DNA of 64,000 nt from Ruegeria arenilitoris. GTDB lineage: Bacteria > Pseudomonadota > Alphaproteobacteria > Rhodobacterales > Rhodobacteraceae. Positions 28,672 through 38,126 of this stretch are shown here, one piece after another (position 1 is the stretch's first letter; each line of letters starts with the position of its first letter). The translations under genes were made by a program, and so were the position numbers. Under the pieces are notes generated by a model that was not told the DNA's origin, did no database searches, and worked only from the letters and a program-made list of their open reading frames with translations. Where the stretch lies: assembly GCF_013032445.1 (NCBI RefSeq), contig NZ_WQCA01000012.1, positions 109,038-173,037 on the forward strand. The letters are read 5' to 3'.

Positions 28672-30620
28672 AGCAGATTGTCAAAAGGCGGCATCAGAGA
28701 ACCATCAAATATAGGGGAGAAACCTATGCTGTCGATGGAGCGAAAGCTGGGCGGGATGCATATCAGATATCGAACTCCCAAGTTGATCCTTTTGAGATAT
28801 CTGGACAAGAATATCGGGACCATGTGCACGATGGGCTAGTGAAGGAAGAAGGCTTCGACAAACGTCCTCGCAATGTAACCGCTAAAGATGCACGTGAAGC
28901 TCAGCTAAGACTACGCATTGTGGAAAATGCACTAAAGCTTGGGGAGGAAGGCGTTCATTGGGCAAAACGCATACCGATACTTCAACGCGAGTTCGCCGAA
29001 GAACCCACCTTCAAAATCAAGGGTAACCGTTTTCCGAGGCAATCGACTGTTCAGAATTGGGTCAAATTGTATCGGCGCGGCGGGCCGGACGCGCTTTTGC
29101 CCAAGCACAGCAATTCAGGAAATCGTATGCCAAGGTTTGACAGCGTTTTCCACGAGATAGTGCTCGATCTATTGGAAATGCAATATACGTCGTCGGACAG
29201 ACAAAATCTAACAAGTCTGTCTAGCGACGCTTATAATCAATACCAGTTGGTTTGCCATGAGAATGGCATAAAACCTGGGTGCTGCGGACGCAAGGCAGTC
29301 GAAGCGATTGTGCACACAATCCCTCATTTTGACGTTCTAAAGTGGCAACTGGGCAGCAACGAGGCGCGCCAACACATGCGAATTGCCTAAAAATACTATG
29401 ATATAACAGCACCTTACGATCAAATAGAATTGGACTGCACAAAAGCTGACATAATGCTGGTTGACGATAGCGGGGAGGTAATAGGTCGGCCGTGGATTTG
29501 TGCAGCGATTGACTGTGCTACTAGTTGGATTGTCGCATTTCAGGTCTTCCTACCAGATCCATCATCAGAACATGTGGCCAAAGCTCTAAAGGAGATGATT
29601 AGCTACCCAGAGGAAGACTTTTTCGAACAGCACGAAATTGTAAACAGGAAAAAAATCGCCGCACTACCGAAAGTGGTTGTAATGGATCAGGGTTCAGAGA
29701 ACGTGGGCGAACCCATCGATGCTTTTATCGAAGTTGCTGGTGTCCATGGCCATTGGGCGCAACCTCGAAAACCCCAGGAAAAGCCGTTTATCGAAAACTT
29801 GTTCGGGGCAGTTCGAAGCAAAGTCAGCCAGCTTCCGGGTGCGACTAAGTCAAAGGCATATCCCGACCGGGATCGAACCAAAAAAGCAATGGATGAAGCC
29901 CGTCTGACACTAAGAGTGTTCAATTCAATAATGCAACGCTGGCGCTACGACGAATATGGAAGAACTCCGAGGAGAAAAGTCCAAGACATCTTTAAACGGG
30001 GTGAAACACCTAGCGCCGCTTGGGACAGATTGGCAGATGAACACATAGTGCCAGAACCCCCGTCTTTGGACGAGCATCACGCAGCGCTGATGATCCAATC
30101 CGAATCTCGAACTCTGTGGCACTACGGTATCGAATTCGAGAGTATGCAATACAACTCTGAAGAATTGGCAAGGCTGTACCGACGACTAGGCCCGCGCCAG
30201 CGTGTTGAAATACGCTATGCTCCACTTGATGCTAGGGAAATTTTGGTCGTGGATCCGCATACAGGCGAGTTGGTGCGCGCGTCCAACAAAGCAAAAGACT
30301 TGGCAGCACTTTCTTATCGTGAGCTAAGAGAATGCCGGTCGCCCAAGGCGAAACACAACGGACCAATCAAAACGGCTTTGGAGATCCACAAAGATATCCA
30401 AGCGCGCAGGACGTATAAGCAGGGCAAAAAAACCAAACTGCAAAGGAACCGCTCTGCGGAAATCGACAAGTTGCGGGCCGCTGATATGCAGAACAGAAGT
30501 TTGAAAGAACCACAACTAATTGACCAAATACGGTCAGAGGTTGGTCACAATAAGCTCGCAGTTACGAGATCAAAGAACTTGCCAAGGGTCGAAAGAAAAG
30601 ATGCTGGACCAAACAACTAG
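28668..30620 (+). pseudogene. tnsB: TnsB-like DDE transposase, interrupted by one in-frame stop
   Basis: The reading frame would encode about 650 residues but carries TAA at 29388-29390. The two parts are in exactly the same frame, and the residues after the stop (KYYDITAPYDQIELDCT) are a direct continuation of the family sequence. The N-terminal part (240 codons) has the DNA-binding helix-turn-helix domains. The C-terminal part holds the complete catalytic triad: Asp at about 256 (ELDCT), Asp at about 340 (VVMDQGSEN) and Glu at about 376 (PFIEN), with exact DD35E spacing. A CAA-to-TAA change would explain the stop. Either the gene is dead, or the stop is read through, or a TTG at 29430 makes a separate catalytic fragment. 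Confidence 0.8.
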
Positions 30621-31581
30621 TAGAGCTCTGCAAGGTGCATTCATCCGACATAGCCGCCACGAATGGGCTGTCTCGGAGATAAAACGTCTTTTGAAAATTG
30701 CTGCATCCGAGGGTGGACGGATCATACCAATTTTGGGGCCGACGAGATGTGGAAAGACAGAACTGACAAAGGACTTGAAGGCACAAGTTGAAAATGACCG
30801 CAACGGCCCAAGTGCTATTCTGGTATCTTCAGATGTCATTCTGGGTCGACTTCCGCCACGGCCTTCCGAGCGGGATTATTACGGTTCTTGCTTGCGAAGC
30901 ATGGGCTTCGATTTTGTAGAACGAGAGCGACCTGCCCAAATTCGAGAACGTCTTTTTCGGCTCGTAGTTGAACACGGCATCCAGACAATCATTATCGACG
31001 AAGTGAATCATTGCGCCGAAACTCTGACTAGGCACTCGCGTCGACAAGCCGCTGATCACTTCAAGACTATTGTTGATGAAACCTCAGTCACTCTGATTTT
31101 AGCTGGGTTGCCAATGTTCGAAGCGGTTATGGACAGCAACGAGCAGTTTGCGGGGCGCTGTTTGAACACCATTCGAATGAACCCCTATTGGTGGACCGTT
31201 GAAGCTGATCGAATCGCGTTCTGCGATGCAATCTTTGCTACCTTCGATTGCCTTGAGAAGTCCGGCATCCTTTTGGAGTTTGACCAAGATGATATGGTGC
31301 GGCGATTGTACGGAGTTTCCGGCGGGCGTGTGCCGGTGGCGTTGGAAGTGCTGCGCGCGCCCCTGGCGTTAGGTGGCCAAAATTTACCATACAGCACCAA
31401 AACGATTGCCAGGGCAGCGACGGATTCAGGTTTAGAGCGTGATCCGTATCAGTCGTTTTTTCAAGAAGAACCACCATCGGATACTGAGCTGATCAGGTCA
31501 TACATCAGAGTCATGGCAGATGCTGGTCTCGAAGTAGAGCCTATGACGTCGCATGAGCTTGCGATTATGCGAGGTGTATGA
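30601..31581 (+). CDS. tnsC: TnsC-like AAA+ transposition regulator
   Basis: About 326 residues. Walker A is GPTRCGKT at about residues 46-53 and Walker B is TIIIDE at about 129-134. A GVSGGRVPVALEVL segment near the C-terminus resembles the sensor-2 region. In Tn7-like elements TnsC forms ATP-dependent filaments that link the target selector (TniQ/TnsD) to the TnsAB transposase. The start ATG at 30601 overlaps the end of tnsB by 20 bases. An earlier ATG at 30520 would lie deep inside tnsB and is less likely. The stop overlaps the start of the TniQ gene. Confidence 0.85.
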   Translation: MLDQTTSRALQGAFIRHSRHEWAVSEIKRLLKIAASEGGRIIPILGPTRCGKTELTKDLKAQVENDRNGPSAILVSSDVILGRLPPRPSERDYYGSCLRSMGFDFVERERPAQIRERLFRLVVEHGIQTIIIDEVNHCAETLTRHSRRQAADHFKTIVDETSVTLILAGLPMFEAVMDSNEQFAGRCLNTIRMNPYWWTVEADRIAFCDAIFATFDCLEKSGILLEFDQDDMVRRLYGVSGGRVPVALEVLRAPLALGGQNLPYSTKTIARAATDSGLERDPYQSFFQEEPPSDTELIRSYIRVMADAGLEVEPMTSHELAIMRGV

Positions 31582-33382
31582 GGTGCCGGGTTTGTTTTCA
31601 GTACCACTAATGAAAGGCGAAAGCCTTATCGGATATTTGCGCCGCCTAGCCCACGTAAATGGATACAGAGATGTCTCTGAATTTTTGACACGGTTCCAGC
31701 GGAAGTATGGGCGAATTCTAGTCGAGAACATCGAGCAATTAGAGCAGGAGATGGGCTTAGAAAATGGTTTGTTGGTTGCTATTTCCCCTTCTGCCAACCC
31801 TGAGTCACCCAGCTTAAACTGGCGCTTCGAGCGGCATCATAGCGATCCGATTTGCCCTTCATGTCTTGCCGATGGCCTACCTTTTCAACAAACTTGGCGT
31901 CACTACTTGGTGACTGCCTGTCACCTTCACAAAACACGACTTCAAGATGTTTGTCCTGTCTGCAAGGCCACACTGCGTCCGACGTCCGGCGGCTTTGATA
32001 AATGCAGTTGTGGTTTTAGCTACTCCGATTTCCCGCGGGTGGCAGCAAAGGACCACGAAGTGATCATCTCCGCCTTGATTGCGGGAGATTCAACGGTTGG
32101 CGAGCGGTTTCTTGACCTTGCAGGAGGGCGTCAGGTCCCAAAAGACATTGGCGCTTTTATTAACTTCCTAGCGAGTGGTTTCGCTCAGAACCGCACGGGC
32201 AAGTCTGGGAAAACACAAACACCCAAAAGCATCGCAGATTCGTTGGAACTGATTGAGCCGTTGGCAACTGTATTTGAACATTGGCCAAATGGGTTCGAAG
32301 AACACGTTCGAGGTTTGATACTGGCAGGAAATTCAGAATCCAACTCTGTGCCGTCCATGCTCGGAAGCTGGTATCAAAGACTAATGAAGTTCGAAGATGA
32401 TGCGTACCAGCCTTTCAGAGATGCAGTGTCGCGTGCTGCTTCAACTGAGTTCAAGGGAGCCTACGTGGGAAAGCTAACGCCGTTGCAAGCTCGGGAATGG
32501 GTCTCGGCTAAACAAGCGGCCAAGGAACTGGGAATTTCTGCACAGCGCTTGGTGGCTGAGGTTCAGTCAGGTCAAATTGCCGGAAAGCAAGCCCGTAGCG
32601 GGTATGGGCACCGGCATACGATGATTCCACGCTTCGAAATCTCGAACATCTATCTGGATAGGAAGCGGTATTGGGATGGGTTGCAAGCCAGAGACTACCT
32701 TGGTGTTACAAGAAAGCAATTTGATCTGCTTCGCGCGTCAGAATTGATCCACGAGGTTGCTGCTGAATACCGTCCTCCACTTGTTGATGGTTGCATTGAC
32801 AGTGAAAGCCTAAAAGAGCTCACAACAAACATTCGAAACTGCACTCAAGTTCAAGCAGGAGAAACTATACCGTTCAATCAGCTCAACCTGAGGCGCACAA
32901 CTGATCGAGCTGCTTTGATGCATGTTCTTCAGAAAATCTCCACAGGCGTTATCAAACCTGTTGTTGCGGAAGAAAACATGCGACTTGGGGAGTTTCATTT
33001 TTCAGTTTCCGACATCGACCGCGAACTTGGGACGCAGCGGTTATCAAAAGACTGGACCGCAAATGATGTCGCAAAGTTGACGGGCTGGAAGGCCCAGGCT
33101 GTAACTCACTGGTGCAAGCTGGGCCTACTCGGATCTCGCACCGTTCCGCATGGTCCAAGCGAGTCTTTCTTGGTCAAGCCGCAGCAGCTTGCGATCTTTC
33201 AAAGCGAGTACATGCCCGTTGCGACACTGGCTAGGTCAAGAGGCACAACGTCCCGAAAGCTCCTGTCTGATTTTGAGAGCAAAGGGATTGAGACCCATGG
33301 TGCGCAAATGGAAGGTAAGACGACACGAGGGCACTTAGTAAAACTAAGTGACCTTGCTTCGCTGCTGTCTGAAGCTGCCTAG
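31553..33382 (+). CDS. tniQ: TniQ/TnsD family target-selection protein
   Basis: A 609-residue protein. The N-terminal TniQ domain has the entry motif ESLIGYLRRLAHVNGY. A zinc cluster follows, with Cys at about 101, 104, 123, 134, 137, 151 and 153 plus nearby His residues. The C-terminal 350 residues contain repeated helix-turn-helix segments (KQAAKELGISAQRLVAEVQS and LTGWKAQAVTHW), so it likely binds a specific DNA target itself, like TnsD. The target site is unknown. It overlaps tnsC by 29 bases. GTG codons at 31574 or 31583 are alternative starts. Confidence 0.85.
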   Translation: MSLRLCEVYEVPGLFSVPLMKGESLIGYLRRLAHVNGYRDVSEFLTRFQRKYGRILVENIEQLEQEMGLENGLLVAISPSANPESPSLNWRFERHHSDPICPSCLADGLPFQQTWRHYLVTACHLHKTRLQDVCPVCKATLRPTSGGFDKCSCGFSYSDFPRVAAKDHEVIISALIAGDSTVGERFLDLAGGRQVPKDIGAFINFLASGFAQNRTGKSGKTQTPKSIADSLELIEPLATVFEHWPNGFEEHVRGLILAGNSESNSVPSMLGSWYQRLMKFEDDAYQPFRDAVSRAASTEFKGAYVGKLTPLQAREWVSAKQAAKELGISAQRLVAEVQSGQIAGKQARSGYGHRHTMIPRFEISNIYLDRKRYWDGLQARDYLGVTRKQFDLLRASELIHEVAAEYRPPLVDGCIDSESLKELTTNIRNCTQVQAGETIPFNQLNLRRTTDRAALMHVLQKISTGVIKPVVAEENMRLGEFHFSVSDIDRELGTQRLSKDWTANDVAKLTGWKAQAVTHWCKLGLLGSRTVPHGPSESFLVKPQQLAIFQSEYMPVATLARSRGTTSRKLLSDFESKGIETHGAQMEGKTTRGHLVKLSDLASLLSEAA

Positions 33383-33471
33383 TGTTCGCCCGCGCTATCC
33401 GAAAAATGACTGAAATGCGCTGTCAAACTGCGGGTTCGTGGTTGCGTGGCGGCATACCAGGCCTTCACTAA

Positions 33472-33675
33472 TCAAGTCTGGGCGCTAGAGATCTCGAAGT
33501 GGGTTTTCACCACACGCAACAGATGCTCATAGTCTCCCTGAACGGCGTCCTCCAGAAAAGTCTGAATTCTGGCTCGTTCGGCTCCGGCTTTTTTGGCTGC
33601 GGTCTGGCAACGTGCCAACACTTCAAAAGCGTTTGCGTTTGTGCTGGGCAGGTCGATAGTTGCAAGTTTTTTCAT
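33472..33675 (-). CDS. Small hypothetical protein near the TniQ gene
   Basis: A 67-residue, predicted helical and soluble protein starting MKKLATIDLPSTNANAFEVL. Its ATG has GAGG at about 8 bases upstream, so it looks genuinely translated. It has no recognised domain. It is on the strand opposite to tniQ and converges with it. It could be cargo of the Tn7-like element or a chromosomal gene outside its right end. Confidence 0.5.
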   Translation of the reverse strand: MKKLATIDLPSTNANAFEVLARCQTAAKKAGAERARIQTFLEDAVQGDYEHLLRVVKTHFEISSAQT

Positions 33676-34303
33676 GTCAAATCCTCATTTAGAATACGGG
33701 GCAACCATTGCAGGTCGAAATTAATCTCAGGTATAAGAATTGCGGATTTTGCCTCCCGATCCAGAGACTGTTTAAAATTTAACATAAGTCGCGATTATAG
33801 AGCGTTTGGGCTCTCGTCGGCCAACCACCGCCGCACGAGAAAAACGGCCAGTCGTGAGTACACTTTCAGTGGTTACCTTGAGCCCAAGGTACAAAATGTT
33901 TCACCGGAAACTAAGGTCAGCTATGCGCAGAAAGCGGACTTTGCAAAGTCTCGCCAAGGCACCAAAACGGACGCTTATCGCTGTCTCGTATGCAGCAGGA
34001 TAATTTCCCAAAAATGATCGTTAGTCTTCTGTGCCGCTGACCCAAGCCACCTTCAAGTTTGGATCGAAGAGCAACGGTTTCACCTCTACTTGCCTAGTTC
34101 TAAGCCAGACAGGCTCAAATTCTCTGTTGTCCGCCAAAGCATCAAGGCTTGTATCGTGCGTAGTCGAAGTCCATATACACGAGGCTTACGTTTTTCTTTT
34201 TCGACCTGCTGTCTCCCCAATTCGGCGTTCAGTCTTTCGATTCAGACCGACCACGCCGAGTCGCCGCAATGATGCGGGCGGCACGTATTAGGAGACTTCC
34301 ACC
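33676..34303. other. Intergenic region upstream of the cold-shock gene
   Basis: 628 bp. It holds the inverted 29-bp repeat copy and, at its right end, the promoter and leader of the cold-shock gene. Cold-shock mRNAs usually have long structured leaders; I see no clear consensus cold-box. No credible gene. No transposon terminus was recognised. Confidence 0.45.
33923..33951 (-). repeat. 29-bp dispersed repeat, copy B (inverted)
   Basis: Exact reverse complement of the copy at 26997-27025. It reads ATGCGCAGAAAGC then GGACTTTGCAAAGTCT on the plus strand. Confidence 0.8.
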
Positions 34304-34510
34304 ATGGCAAATGGCACAGTAAAATGGTTCAACTCAACCAAAGGTTTTGGCTTTATCGAGCCTGAAGATGGCAAGCGCGACGTGTTCGTGCATATCTCAG
34401 CAGTTGAACGTTCCGGCCTTAGCGAATTGAAAGACGGTCAGAAAGTTACTTTCGACGTCGAAGCTGGCCGTGACGGACGCGAAAGCGCCGCCAATCTGGC
34501 ACTCGCCTGA
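34304..34510 (+). CDS. Cold-shock protein (CspA family)
   Basis: A 68-residue single cold-shock domain protein. Both nucleic-acid-binding motifs are present: RNP1 KGFGFIEP and RNP2 VFVHIS. It binds single-stranded RNA/DNA and acts as an RNA chaperone. A GGAG site lies before the ATG and a perfect terminator lies just after the stop. It is a single-gene unit directly upstream of a fatty acid desaturase gene; both fit a cold-adaptation theme, which is inference. Confidence 0.94.
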   Translation: MANGTVKWFNSTKGFGFIEPEDGKRDVFVHISAVERSGLSELKDGQKVTFDVEAGRDGRESAANLALA

Positions 34511-34516
34511 CCTTTC

Positions 34517-34542
34517 ACGGGCACCCATAAGGGTGCCCGTTT
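34517..34542 (+). terminator. Rho-independent terminator after the cold-shock gene
   Basis: ACGGGCACCC and GGGTGCCCGT form a perfect 10-bp stem with loop ATAA. The T-run is short (TTT). Confidence 0.85.
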
Positions 34543-34581
34543 GAACAATGGGCGACTATAAGCCGTCGGAGACCAAGTAAG

Positions 34582-35595
34582 TTGCAACCTAAAGACTGGA
34601 CGCGGGTGCTCGCGCAGTACCGTGTGCCCGATGCGAAGCGCAGTGTTTTTGAACTTGCGATCACTGTTTTCCCCTTATTCGCGCTATGGGCCCTAGCGTG
34701 GTTTGCGTTGTCATTCAGCGTCTGGATCGCAATATTTCTGGCCATCCTGAATGCCGCATTTCTGGTCCGTATCTTCATCATCATGCATGATTGTGGTCAT
34801 GGATCTTTCTTTAGAAGTCGCCGCGCATGCAATTGGACCGGCCGGGTTCTGGGTGTTCTTACCGTTACTCCCTATGACATTTGGCGGCAAAGCCATGCGA
34901 TTCACCATGCCTCAACCGGTAACCTTGATCGGCGTGGTATGGGTGACATCCCTACATTGACCATTGAGGAATACCTGAAACGGAATTGGTTCGGGCGTGC
35001 CGCGTATCGTCTGACCCGGAACCCCGTCTTCCTGTTCGGTGTTGCGCCGATCTATACGTTCTTTATTCAATACCGCTTACCTGTTGGCTTCATGCGGTCG
35101 GGCTGGCTGTATTGGGCAAGTGCGATGGGAACAAACGCCGCAATTGCAGGGTTATTGGCTCTGATTTTATGGGCCGGAGGCTTTGAGGTGTTGGCGTGTG
35201 TTTTCCTGCCAACCGTGATTGTCGCATCATCCATTGGTATTTGGCTTTTCTACATTCAACACCAGTTCGAACACACGACTTGGGATCGGGAAGAGGGCTG
35301 GAACCTTCAGAACGCCGCGTTCTATGGCAGTTCTCACTATGCCCTGCCAGGCATCCTGCGGTGGTTCTCTGGCAACATTGGTGTGCACCATGTTCACCAT
35401 CTCGCCAGCCGCATACCGTTTTATCGGCTAAACGAGGTTTTGCGTGACCATTCTGAGTTGGAAGATTGCCAGCGTATTACTTTATTTGAGAGCCTTCATT
35501 GCGCACGGTTGCATCTTTGGGATGAAAAAAGTCAACGTCTGCTGACATTTTCCGAGGCTTTGTCGAACGCCAATTCCAATAGGTATTTAGTGTAG
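34582..35595 (+). CDS. Membrane fatty acid desaturase
   Basis: A 337-residue integral membrane desaturase with several hydrophobic helices. All three His boxes of the di-iron centre are present: HDCGH at about 69-73, HAIHH at about 105-109 and HHVHH near 272-276. It introduces a double bond into membrane acyl chains (delta-12/omega-6-like subgroup by general look). The start is TTG at 34582 with GGAG upstream. It lies right after the cold-shock gene and overlaps the convergent ParB-like gene by nine bases. Confidence 0.85.
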   Translation: MQPKDWTRVLAQYRVPDAKRSVFELAITVFPLFALWALAWFALSFSVWIAIFLAILNAAFLVRIFIIMHDCGHGSFFRSRRACNWTGRVLGVLTVTPYDIWRQSHAIHHASTGNLDRRGMGDIPTLTIEEYLKRNWFGRAAYRLTRNPVFLFGVAPIYTFFIQYRLPVGFMRSGWLYWASAMGTNAAIAGLLALILWAGGFEVLACVFLPTVIVASSIGIWLFYIQHQFEHTTWDREEGWNLQNAAFYGSSHYALPGILRWFSGNIGVHHVHHLASRIPFYRLNEVLRDHSELEDCQRITLFESLHCARLHLWDEKSQRLLTFSEALSNANSNRYLV

Positions 35596-35835
35596 TCTGG
35601 CGCGGACCAGATAGGCTTCGACGGTATCACCTCCTAGGGCGCGAATGGCCTCTAATCGGTGAAGGCCTTCAATCAGCACGAACCTCTTGTTGTCCGAGCG
35701 TATCTGGATCGGGGTCTTCTGGCCGTTCTTCAGAATATCTTCGGCCAGCGTCAGCACTTTTTGCTGATCAAGTGTTTTTGCACGTTTCACAGGTACATAG
35801 ATCAATTCAAGCGGATATGGTCTTTTCTCCAACAT
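35587..35835 (-). CDS. ParB-like N-terminal domain protein
   Basis: An 82-residue protein consisting only of a ParB/Srx-like domain. ILKNGQKTPIQIRSDNKRFV and LIEGLHRLEAIRALGGD match the two conserved boxes, with the second (E-G-x-H-R) binding nucleotide in ParB-type CTPases. It has no helix-turn-helix, so it is not a partition protein on its own. Stand-alone ParB-like domains occur as nucleases or regulators on mobile DNA. Function unknown here. Confidence 0.7.
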   Translation of the reverse strand: MLEKRPYPLELIYVPVKRAKTLDQQKVLTLAEDILKNGQKTPIQIRSDNKRFVLIEGLHRLEAIRALGGDTVEAYLVRARLH

Positions 35836-35909
35836 AAGCTACGTGAGCAACCTTTCGTGCACTTGTTCCGGTTCGGGTTTCGCTTCAAAAGCAGGCGCTG
35901 GAACGCACG

Positions 35910-36599
35910 TCATAGAACCGAACGAACAGCGTCGCGCAGTTCCTGATGCATGATCCAAGTTGCTGGCTCATCGTCACTTTCGATGTGAGAAAAGGCCAGG
36001 ACCTGGGCGGCGCCATCATTCTGTGCCGATCCGGCTTCGGGAAGTTCGAGTTCCAGATATTCAGCAATTAATAGTCCGATTTTCTTGAAGACCTTGATGC
36101 AGGCCTCGCGCGATTTGTAACAGGCTGCCTGAGACAAGTGACCAATAGTCAGACCTTCCTTGCCTGCGATTGTAAGTGCTTTGAGCATTGTTACCTGCGC
36201 AGGGGTGAGCCTGATCTGGCGTAATGCCTCTGCATATTCTCTTTCACTGGGAACGAAGGTGCCGGAGTTTCCCTCCAAACGGCGTTGACCGCTTCGCTTC
36301 CTGTCTCGTTCTTCGAGAATTTCTTTTAAGGCTTCAATGGCCAATGCTGGTGTTTCGCCAACTGCATCGGCAATCATTGCCTGCGTTTTAGCCGGTGGCT
36401 TAGGAAATGCCCGTGCAACACTATTGCCGCTCAGAACGCCAGCCTTAATCAAGTACTTTCCAAATTCTTCTTCAATCACTCCTGATACGTCAGCGTTCCG
36501 CGACTTACGAACACTGCGGTCCTGAAATGCTCTTTGTTCCAGACCATGAGCTGACATCTTTGAACCGGGAAGAGTTACTTGAGGGGCATTTTTACGCAT
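35910..36599 (-). CDS. Hypothetical protein with winged-helix-like region
   Basis: About 229 residues. The N-terminal 100 residues are polar and Arg/Glu-rich. Residues about 135-210 (LTPAQVTMLKALTIAGKEGL, then SREACIKVFKKIGLLIAEYL) look like a MarR-type winged helix, so a DNA-binding role is plausible. The ATG overlaps the stop of the 45-residue gene upstream (TGATG), so they are translationally coupled. No homologue is recognised. It is the last gene of a three-gene operon with the Cys-repeat protein. Confidence 0.6.
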   Translation of the reverse strand: MRKNAPQVTLPGSKMSAHGLEQRAFQDRSVRKSRNADVSGVIEEEFGKYLIKAGVLSGNSVARAFPKPPAKTQAMIADAVGETPALAIEALKEILEERDRKRSGQRRLEGNSGTFVPSEREYAEALRQIRLTPAQVTMLKALTIAGKEGLTIGHLSQAACYKSREACIKVFKKIGLLIAEYLELELPEAGSAQNDGAAQVLAFSHIESDDEPATWIMHQELRDAVRSVL

Positions 36600-36736
36600 C
36601 AGAGAAACACCACGGTAATTATCGCCACAACACACACCGCTGACGCAATAGATATCTTAATCCTGTAGGACCGGCGACGCGCCTTTTCGGCTTTGAGACT
36701 TTTACCCAGGTTTTCGTCAATCGAGTTATAGTTCAC
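36599..36736 (-). CDS. 45-residue single-pass membrane protein
   Basis: Starts with GTG at 36736, with GGAAGGA eight bases upstream. The N-terminal half is basic (SLKAEKARRRSYR); the C-terminal half is one hydrophobic helix (ISIASAVCVVAIITVVFL). It is a small inner-membrane protein with its basic side likely in the cytosol. It lies 46 bases after the Cys-repeat gene and overlaps the following gene in a TGATG arrangement. No family is recognised. Confidence 0.6.
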   Translation of the reverse strand: MNYNSIDENLGKSLKAEKARRRSYRIKISIASAVCVVAIITVVFL

Positions 36737-36782
36737 GGCTTAGTCCTTCCGGATTTGTCAGGCGACTTTGGTTTCCACTAAC

Positions 36783-37574
36783 TTATTGTCGCGGCACATT
36801 TTCGGTGCACTGGTCGTTCTGTCTCGTGAACGGCCGGTTACATTCCCAACCATCACCTCTTCGATTCAAATGAGCGTTTGAAGGGACAAGGATCGCAACG
36901 CACTTGTCCCGGTTTGCGCGAAAACCACGTTCGCATTTCCATCCGGAATAAGTTTCAGGCGCGAGGTATGCATGCTGTGGAACTGCCACGGGCTCACAGC
37001 CGCTATCCGCTGCCCTATAACCTCTGATGCACACCCAACCATCCGCGCTGTTTTTGTCAGTCAGGCGGCCGTTGCTCGGGACATTTATCGCAACACAATC
37101 CTGGTTCTCCTTACGAAATCCCCAGTTGCAGTGTATTTCCTGCACGCCAAACCGGGTTTCGACGTATCCATTTTGAGGTGCCATCACTTCTTCACAGAGT
37201 TCTCCGACACGCTGGAACAGCCGATTGCACTCCCACTGATCTCCGGTTGATGCAAGATAGGCATTTTCAGGAACTCTTATTTCCTCACAGAGTTCTCCGA
37301 CATTCTGGAAACCGTGATTGCATTCCCAGCCGCTACCATAGGAGCTACCCGTCAAATATGCGTTTTCTGGTACGTCTGTTCTTTGGCACGATCCGTTCTT
37401 GTTTTCGAAACCTTCGTCACAAACCGATCCATCGGCATTGCCTGCGACTTGGGCAGGAAGCTGCGTTCCTGAGAGCAACACCAAGAGTGTCGGGATCAGA
37501 CAAAGAATGCAGCGCGTAAACACGATGAACGACTGATTGAAACTGAGCCTGAGACCTGATCTATCGGGCATCAA
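36783..37574 (-). CDS. Exported protein with seven C-x10-C repeats
   Basis: 263 residues. A hydrophobic N-terminal export segment (CILCLIPTLLVLLSGTQLPA) precedes seven tandem units of about 33 residues. Each has a C-x10-C pair, usually as C-N-x-G-F-(7)-C, followed by a linker like VPENAYL and a Trp before the next Cys. The pairs would make one disulfide per unit, giving a stable extracellular rod or binding surface. No named family fits; it is not an EGF domain because each unit has only two Cys. It is the first gene of an operon with a small membrane protein and a winged-helix-like protein. Confidence 0.7.
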   Translation of the reverse strand: MMPDRSGLRLSFNQSFIVFTRCILCLIPTLLVLLSGTQLPAQVAGNADGSVCDEGFENKNGSCQRTDVPENAYLTGSSYGSGWECNHGFQNVGELCEEIRVPENAYLASTGDQWECNRLFQRVGELCEEVMAPQNGYVETRFGVQEIHCNWGFRKENQDCVAINVPSNGRLTDKNSADGWVCIRGYRAADSGCEPVAVPQHAYLAPETYSGWKCERGFRANRDKCVAILVPSNAHLNRRGDGWECNRPFTRQNDQCTENVPRQ

Positions 37575-38126
37575 GCACGCAATTTAAGAGCCATGTGCTG
37601 TTCATACGGCGCCTTCTTTCATGGGTCACGCGATGACTGGAGCACGTCAGGTGACAGTTGCAAATGCTTGCGAGGAACGAGCTCATAGCGAAGACCCCAG
37701 CGGAACCCGTTCCTATGCTGAGGCACATGCTACAATTAGTCTGAAGGCCATTGGATTATCGTAACCGGCAGCATCGCGGCAGCGAGTAATTTTTTACCAA
37801 TACACACTTGTCGTTCCTAGTCTGTGAAGAGTCAAGGACGCACGCTCGTCAAGAAGCGTGTGCTGCGGAATGGTCAATTTTTGAGACCGGCGAGTTATTA
37901 GGTGGTTAAGAGAATAACTGAGAGGCAAAATTCACTTTGGGGCAATTTAGGTTGACAATTCATCTGTGAAATCGCCGGATTTCTTGGGCAACAATCTTGG
38001 AGGTGGTGAACGCTCGCCGCTCCAGCCTATTGCCGACACCGAACTAGGAGATTCGCAATTTCTATCGACAGTTTTGCGGACACTGAGATTGGAAGACACC
38101 TGGCCGACGCTGCACGTCGTTGCCGC
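37575..38126. other. Intergenic region before the P-loop gene
   Basis: About 550 bp. From 38010 on, the frame of the following gene is already open and looks coding. The rest shows no gene. TTGACA near 37953 is a possible -35 element. Confidence 0.35.

Noticed and set aside
26997..33951. The exact 29-bp inverted pair flanking the tns genes as terminal inverted repeats of the transposon
   Set aside because: The sequence does not begin with the expected TGT/ACA terminus, and related copies occur outside the element (after gyrB, at 38949 and 40372), so it is better explained as a dispersed intergenic repeat.
35587..35835. Plasmid or chromosome partition ParB
   Set aside because: Only the N-terminal ParB-like domain is present, with no DNA-binding domain and no ParA gene nearby.
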